Positions 8,041 through 11,276 of a stretch of DNA of 11,276 nt are shown piece after piece (position 1 is the first letter of the stretch; every line of letters starts with the position of its first letter). The notes beneath the pieces are model-generated. The model was not told the origin of the DNA and ran no database searches. It saw nothing but the letters and a program-made list of their open reading frames with translations. The translations under genes were made by a program, and so were the position numbers. Location: the NCBI GenBank assembly GCA_038233335.1, contig JBBSME010000105.1, positions 1 to 11,276 of the forward strand. The letters run 5' to 3'. The DNA is from Iamia sp038233335 (GTDB lineage: Bacteria > Actinomycetota > Acidimicrobiia > Acidimicrobiales > Iamiaceae).

Positions 8041-8165
8041 GCGCGACCCCCGCGAGCGCGCCCCACCGGAACACCGCCGGACGGGCGCCGCACCACCCGG
8101 GGCGCGCGCAAGATGGTGAGGTGGACGCGCCTGGGGCCAGGGAGGGAGAGGCGCCGGGCGGGGAC

Positions 8166-9371
8166 GTGCCGCCAACGCCATCCCCCGACGCCGGGCCCCA
8201 CGTCCTGCTGATCGCGCCCTCGGGCTCATACCGGGTCGGCGACTTCCTGGAAGCCGCCGGTGCCCTCGGGTGCCGGGCCACGGTGGTCACCGACGCCCCA
8301 CCCGCCATCCCCGGAGCCTCGATCACCATCGCTCTGGATGAGCCGGCGACCGCAGCTGACCGGATCCTGGCCTGCGTCGAGGAGGGGATGACAGCCGTGG
8401 TCGGGACCGACGGCACCGCGGTGGGGGTCGCGGCTGAAGTTGCGCACCGTCTGGGCCTGCGAGCCCCGAGCCCGGCTGCGGTGGGCGTGGCTGGCGACAA
8501 GCACCGGCAGCGCATCGCGTGCCGGGAGGCTGGTGTCCCGCAGCCGACGTTCGCGCTGATCGAATCCAGCCGCTCCGGCGAGGGCTGGGCCCGGTTCCCG
8601 GCGGTGGTGAAGCCGCTCGACCGGACGGCCAGCCAGGGGGTGGTGCGGGTCGACGATCGGGGAGAGCTCGTCGCGGCGGTGGGACGGGTCCGAGATCTCG
8701 TCGGCGACGACGGACCACTGCTGGTCGAGGCCCTGGTCCCGGGGCAAGAGGTGGCGCTGGAGGGCCTGCTCCGCGACGGCCAGCTCACCGTGCTCCGCCT
8801 GTTCGACAAGCCCGACACACCTACCGGTCCCACCTTTCCCGAGACCCTGTTGGTGAGCCCGGCCCGTCTGGCGGCAACGGTCCGGGACCGGGTGGTCGAG
8901 GTCGTCGCCGACGCGGCGGAGGCGATGGGCCTGCGGAACGGGCCGGTGCACGCTGAGGGCCTGGTCGACGGGGACGAGGTGTGGTTCCTGGAGCTGGCTG
9001 CCCGCACCATCGGGGGCCTGTGCAGCCGGGCCCTCGACCATGGCGGTGTCGGCCACGAGGAGCTGGTCCTGCGCCACGCCCTCGGTCTCCCGCTTCCCGT
9101 CCTCCCCGAGCCGGTTCCGATGGGCATCCTCATGCTCCCCGTGCCGCGACGAGGGAGGGTGCGCGCCTGGCGGGGCCTCGACCGGGCCCGAGCCGTCGAC
9201 GGCGTCACCGACGTGATCCCCTCCATCGCGGTGGGCGAGGAGGTGCTCCCCCTGCCCGGGGGGGACCGCTACCTGGGCTTCGTCTTCGCCCAGGGTCCGA
9301 CCGCCGACGCGGTCGAGGCCACGTTGCGACGGGCATGGGCGTGCATCGACGTGGAGATCACCCCGGCCTGA
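8166..9371 (+). CDS. ATP-grasp domain carboxylate-amine ligase-like protein
   Basis: A protein of about 401 residues with a full ATP-grasp module, expected to activate a carboxylate as acyl phosphate with ATP and join it to an amine or similar acceptor. The substrate is unknown. A Rossmann-like start (HVLLIAPSGSYR, 12-23) is followed by ATP-binding Lys112 (AGDKHRQR) and Lys149 (AVVKP), the adenine-hinge segment LLVEALVPG with Glu188, and the metal-binding pair Glu264 (VHAEG) and Glu276-Arg280 in ELAARTIGG. The end resembles the C-terminal domain of L-amino acid ligase/biotin carboxylase-like enzymes. The start is uncertain. GTG 8166 is chosen because the conserved fold begins 11 residues later; a purine-rich GGAGGGAGAGG lies about 14 bases upstream, rather far. 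In-frame GTG 8121 and ATG 8010 would add 15 or 52 residues of Pro/Gly/Arg-rich sequence unlike a domain. The gene ends 14 bp from the convergent PLP-Nfu gene. Confidence 0.82.
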   Translation: MPPTPSPDAGPHVLLIAPSGSYRVGDFLEAAGALGCRATVVTDAPPAIPGASITIALDEPATAADRILACVEEGMTAVVGTDGTAVGVAAEVAHRLGLRAPSPAAVGVAGDKHRQRIACREAGVPQPTFALIESSRSGEGWARFPAVVKPLDRTASQGVVRVDDRGELVAAVGRVRDLVGDDGPLLVEALVPGQEVALEGLLRDGQLTVLRLFDKPDTPTGPTFPETLLVSPARLAATVRDRVVEVVADAAEAMGLRNGPVHAEGLVDGDEVWFLELAARTIGGLCSRALDHGGVGHEELVLRHALGLPLPVLPEPVPMGILMLPVPRRGRVRAWRGLDRARAVDGVTDVIPSIAVGEEVLPLPGGDRYLGFVFAQGPTADAVEATLRRAWACIDVEITPA

Positions 9372-9385
9372 GCATGGGTGGCGGG

Positions 9386-10969
9386 TCAGCGCTTGGTGGC
9401 GGGGATGTGCGGGGCCGAACCGGCTGCGTGGTCGGTCTCGTCGATCACGGCGACCACACCGGGGACGTGACGACGCAACATCGGCTCGATCCCCTGCCGC
9501 ACCGTCACCGCGGCCAGGGCGCAGCCCTGGCAACCACCGTTCAAGCGGATCCGCACCACGCCGTCGGTCGCATCCACCAGCTCGATGTGCCCGCGGTGGG
9601 CCGCGACCATCGGGTTCAGCACCTCGTCGATGACACCGTCTGGGGTGGTCGCCACGACTGGTGGCAGGTCGAGCTGATCCCGTAGTGGCTCCACTGCGCC
9701 CGGCGACCCGACCGCCCGCGTCTCACCGTCCTCGCTCACCAGATCGCCGCCCCGGGCCACGACGGTGCGGCGGAGCACGTCGAAGGTCGCGCTCGGGGGG
9801 ACCGGCGCGGGAGCGCCGGTCAGGCCGTGGTCGAGGGCCTGGTCGATGTCGGCGATGAGGTCGTCAGGGTCCTCCAGGCCGATCGACAGCCGGAGCAGGT
9901 CGGCCGGGATCGGCGTCGACGCACCCTCCACCGAGGCCCGGTGCTCGATCAGGCTCTCCGTCCCTCCCAGCGACGTGGCCCGCACGAAGACCCCGACGCG
10001 CGCCGCAGTGGCCACGGCAGCCGCCTCCCCAGCCTTGACTCGGATCGACAGCATCCCGCCGAAGCCGTCGTGCATCTGACGGCAGGCCACCTCGTATCCC
10101 GGGTGGGAAGCCAGGCCGGGGTACAGCACCGCTTCCAGCCGATCGTCGCCCTCGAAGCGCTCGGCCACCCGGAGGGCGGAGGCCGACATCTGCCGCACGC
10201 GCGGGAACAGGGTCCGCATCCCCCGCAGGAGGAGCCAGGCGTCGAACCCGCCGGGCACCGCTCCCCCGCCCCGACGCCAGGCCCGGATGCGCTGGAAGTC
10301 CGGGTTCTCGGCCGCGGTGACCACCGCGCCGGCCAGCACGTCGCTGTGGCCGTTCAGGTACTTGGTGGCCGAGTGGACCACCAGGTCGGCGCCCAGCGCA
10401 AGTGGCCGGGTGTGGACCGGGGTGGCGACGGTGCTGTCGCACACCAACCGGGCCCCGGCCCGATGGGCCAGCCCGGCCACCGCCGCGATGTCGGTAACCG
10501 CCCAGGTCGGGTTGGCCGGGGTCTCGACCCAGACCACCCGAGTGGCCCCGGGTCGCAGCGCGGCGGCCACCGCGTCGAGGTCGGAGGTGTCGACGTAGGT
10601 GACCTCGATGCCCCAGGTGAGGGGGAACTCGCTCAGCCACTTGCGCAGAGCCCAGTACATGACCTGCGGAGCGACCACGTGGTCGCCGGGCACGAGGGTG
10701 CAGAACACCGATGTGGCCGCGGCCATGCCCGAGGAGAAGAGGATGGCTGACTCGCCCTCCTCCAGCTCCGCCAGCAGAGCTTCGGGCTCCTCGTAGCCGG
10801 GGTTGTCGGCCCGGGTGTACTCGTAGCCCGCCTCGTAGAGGCCGTCCGCTCCTCGCTCGAAGGTGGTGGACACGTTGATGGGCGGGACGAGCGCCCCAGT
10901 GCCAGGATCGACGTGGCCCCGGGCCTGGGCAGCCCGGCTCTCCGGCTTCACCTCACGTCCCTGACCCAT
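9386..10969 (-). CDS. cystathionine gamma-synthase/lyase-family PLP enzyme fused to a C-terminal NfuA-like Fe-S scaffold domain
   Basis: A 527-residue fusion. Residues 8-382 form a Cys/Met-metabolism PLP enzyme: VPPINVSTTF (28-37), YTRADNP (51-57), the phosphate-binding SSGMAA (79-84), Tyr105 in MYWALRKW, Asp178 in VCDST, the PLP lysine Lys203 in SATKYLNGHSD, and SLGGTESLIEHRASVEG (333-349). Family members perform beta/gamma-elimination or replacement on cysteine, cystathionine or homoserine esters; which applies is unclear. After a linker (about 383-445), residues 446-515 match the NfuA C-terminal domain, with GGCQGCALAAVTVRQGIE holding Cys480 and Cys483 of the CxxC that binds a [4Fe-4S] cluster between two subunits. 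Family PLP enzymes are usually about 380-430 residues. The frame is continuous through the junction. ATG 10969 overlaps the upstream hydrolase gene by 17 bp. An in-frame GTG at 10951 with AGGGA 6 bases before it is a good alternative, giving 521 residues. Confidence 0.9.
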   Translation of the reverse strand: MGQGREVKPESRAAQARGHVDPGTGALVPPINVSTTFERGADGLYEAGYEYTRADNPGYEEPEALLAELEEGESAILFSSGMAAATSVFCTLVPGDHVVAPQVMYWALRKWLSEFPLTWGIEVTYVDTSDLDAVAAALRPGATRVVWVETPANPTWAVTDIAAVAGLAHRAGARLVCDSTVATPVHTRPLALGADLVVHSATKYLNGHSDVLAGAVVTAAENPDFQRIRAWRRGGGAVPGGFDAWLLLRGMRTLFPRVRQMSASALRVAERFEGDDRLEAVLYPGLASHPGYEVACRQMHDGFGGMLSIRVKAGEAAAVATAARVGVFVRATSLGGTESLIEHRASVEGASTPIPADLLRLSIGLEDPDDLIADIDQALDHGLTGAPAPVPPSATFDVLRRTVVARGGDLVSEDGETRAVGSPGAVEPLRDQLDLPPVVATTPDGVIDEVLNPMVAAHRGHIELVDATDGVVRIRLNGGCQGCALAAVTVRQGIEPMLRRHVPGVVAVIDETDHAAGSAPHIPATKR

Positions 10970-11276
10970 CGAGCTCGGCCAGGCGGGCCTTGGACCGGCG
11001 GGCGGCGTCGCCGTAGATGCCCTTGGCCATGAGGGACAGCTCGCGGGAGCGGCGCTCGGAGTAGACGTCGCGCCGGGCTGCGTGGGCCTCCGCCTCGTCG
11101 GGCCCGGCTTCGACGGCCAGGTCGATGAGGTGGCAGGCCAAGGGCAGGTCACCGTCGGCGGCAAGGGCACGGGCCCGCGCGACCAGCACGTCGACTCCGC
11201 CGGCCAGAGCGGACACCTCGGCGGCCACGGCCCGGTCGCGGGGCGGCTTGAGCCGTGACGGGGTGCCGTCGTACCA
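10953..11276 (-). CDS. C-terminal part of alkylsulfatase-type MBL-fold hydrolase (partial)
   Basis: The reading frame is open to the window edge and gives 107 residues plus a stop, so only the end of the gene is present. It begins WYDGTPSRLKPP and continues with ADGDLPLACHLIDLA, AGPDEAEAHAARRDVY and ELSLMAKGIYG. This is the pattern of the helical dimerisation domain following the metallo-beta-lactamase fold in linear primary-alkylsulfatases (SdsA1/YjcS type), which release sulfate from alkyl sulfates. The catalytic metal-binding domain lies outside the window, so activity cannot be judged, and some members with this domain have other or unknown substrates. Its last 17 bases overlap the start of the PLP-Nfu gene, pointing to one transcript and possibly coupled translation. 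Confidence 0.8.
   Translation of the reverse strand, partial: WYDGTPSRLKPPRDRAVAAEVSALAGGVDVLVARARALAADGDLPLACHLIDLAVEAGPDEAEAHAARRDVYSERRSRELSLMAKGIYGDAARRSKARLAELDGSGT

Larger units (their letters stand above)
7837..8165. other. divergent intergenic region
   Basis: This stretch of about 330 bp separates the divergently transcribed malic enzyme and ATP-grasp genes and must hold promoters for both unless the ATP-grasp start lies further upstream. No convincing -35/-10 pair can be picked out; TACCTT on the minus strand near 7882 is a weak -10 candidate. Open frames crossing it are rich in Arg, Pro and Gly and look like GC-driven noise. The exception is a short plus-strand stretch at 7951-8040, listed separately. 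Confidence 0.6.

Noticed and set aside
9372..9385. Shared terminator between the convergent genes
   Set aside because: The gap is only 14 bp and shows no hairpin or T-run on either strand.
8226..9533. Minus-strand open frame opposite the ATP-grasp gene
   Set aside because: The plus strand shows a full ATP-grasp domain; the antisense frame has no recognisable domain.
9386..9640. Nfu domain as a separate gene or a frameshift artefact
   Set aside because: The domain is in the same uninterrupted frame as the PLP enzyme, with no stop and no clear start or ribosome-binding site at the junction.
10970..11170. Upstream extension of the PLP-Nfu gene to a start at 11170
   Set aside because: The added 67 residues lie inside the hydrolase coding region in another frame and do not resemble the N terminus of the PLP family.

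Overview
The window is very GC-rich, uses GTG as well as ATG starts, and has strong third-position G/C. It carries genes typical of free-living heterotrophic bacteria. The composition and protein wording fit a high-GC actinobacterium, possibly of the Acidimicrobiia type; this is an inference, since no marker gene is present. I see no rRNA, tRNA, CRISPR array, insertion sequence or phage gene. Coding density is high.

Left block (61-7836, all minus strand). In transcription order it encodes a malic enzyme, a 4-hydroxyphenylpyruvate-dioxygenase-like VOC protein, a type II NADH dehydrogenase, a membrane-anchored FMN/Fe-S glutamate-synthase-domain protein and a PoxB-type pyruvate:quinone dehydrogenase. 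The middle three are tightly packed (14-bp and 4-bp overlaps); the outer two are separated by 98 bp and 75 bp. Three of the genes form a readable route: malate to pyruvate with NADH, NADH to the quinone pool without proton pumping, and pyruvate to acetate and CO2 with electrons again going to quinone. The HPPD-like and glutamate-synthase-like members have no obvious place in that route.

Middle (7837-8165). A divergent intergenic region of about 330 bp holds no convincing complete gene. It has a 30-codon stretch resembling the start of cytochrome bd oxidase subunit I, possibly a relic, and a small inverted repeat.

Right block. A plus-strand ATP-grasp ligase (about 8166-9371) converges, with a 14-bp gap, on a minus-strand pair. 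That pair is the C-terminal end of an alkylsulfatase-type metallo-beta-lactamase-fold hydrolase, cut by the window edge, followed with a 17-bp overlap by a 527-residue fusion. The fusion joins a cystathionine gamma-synthase/lyase-family PLP enzyme to a C-terminal NfuA-like iron-sulfur scaffold domain with an intact CxxC. It is the most unusual object here, because a possible sulfur-mobilising enzyme and a cluster carrier sit in one polypeptide. The function of the pair, and any link to sulfur taken from alkyl sulfates, is inference.
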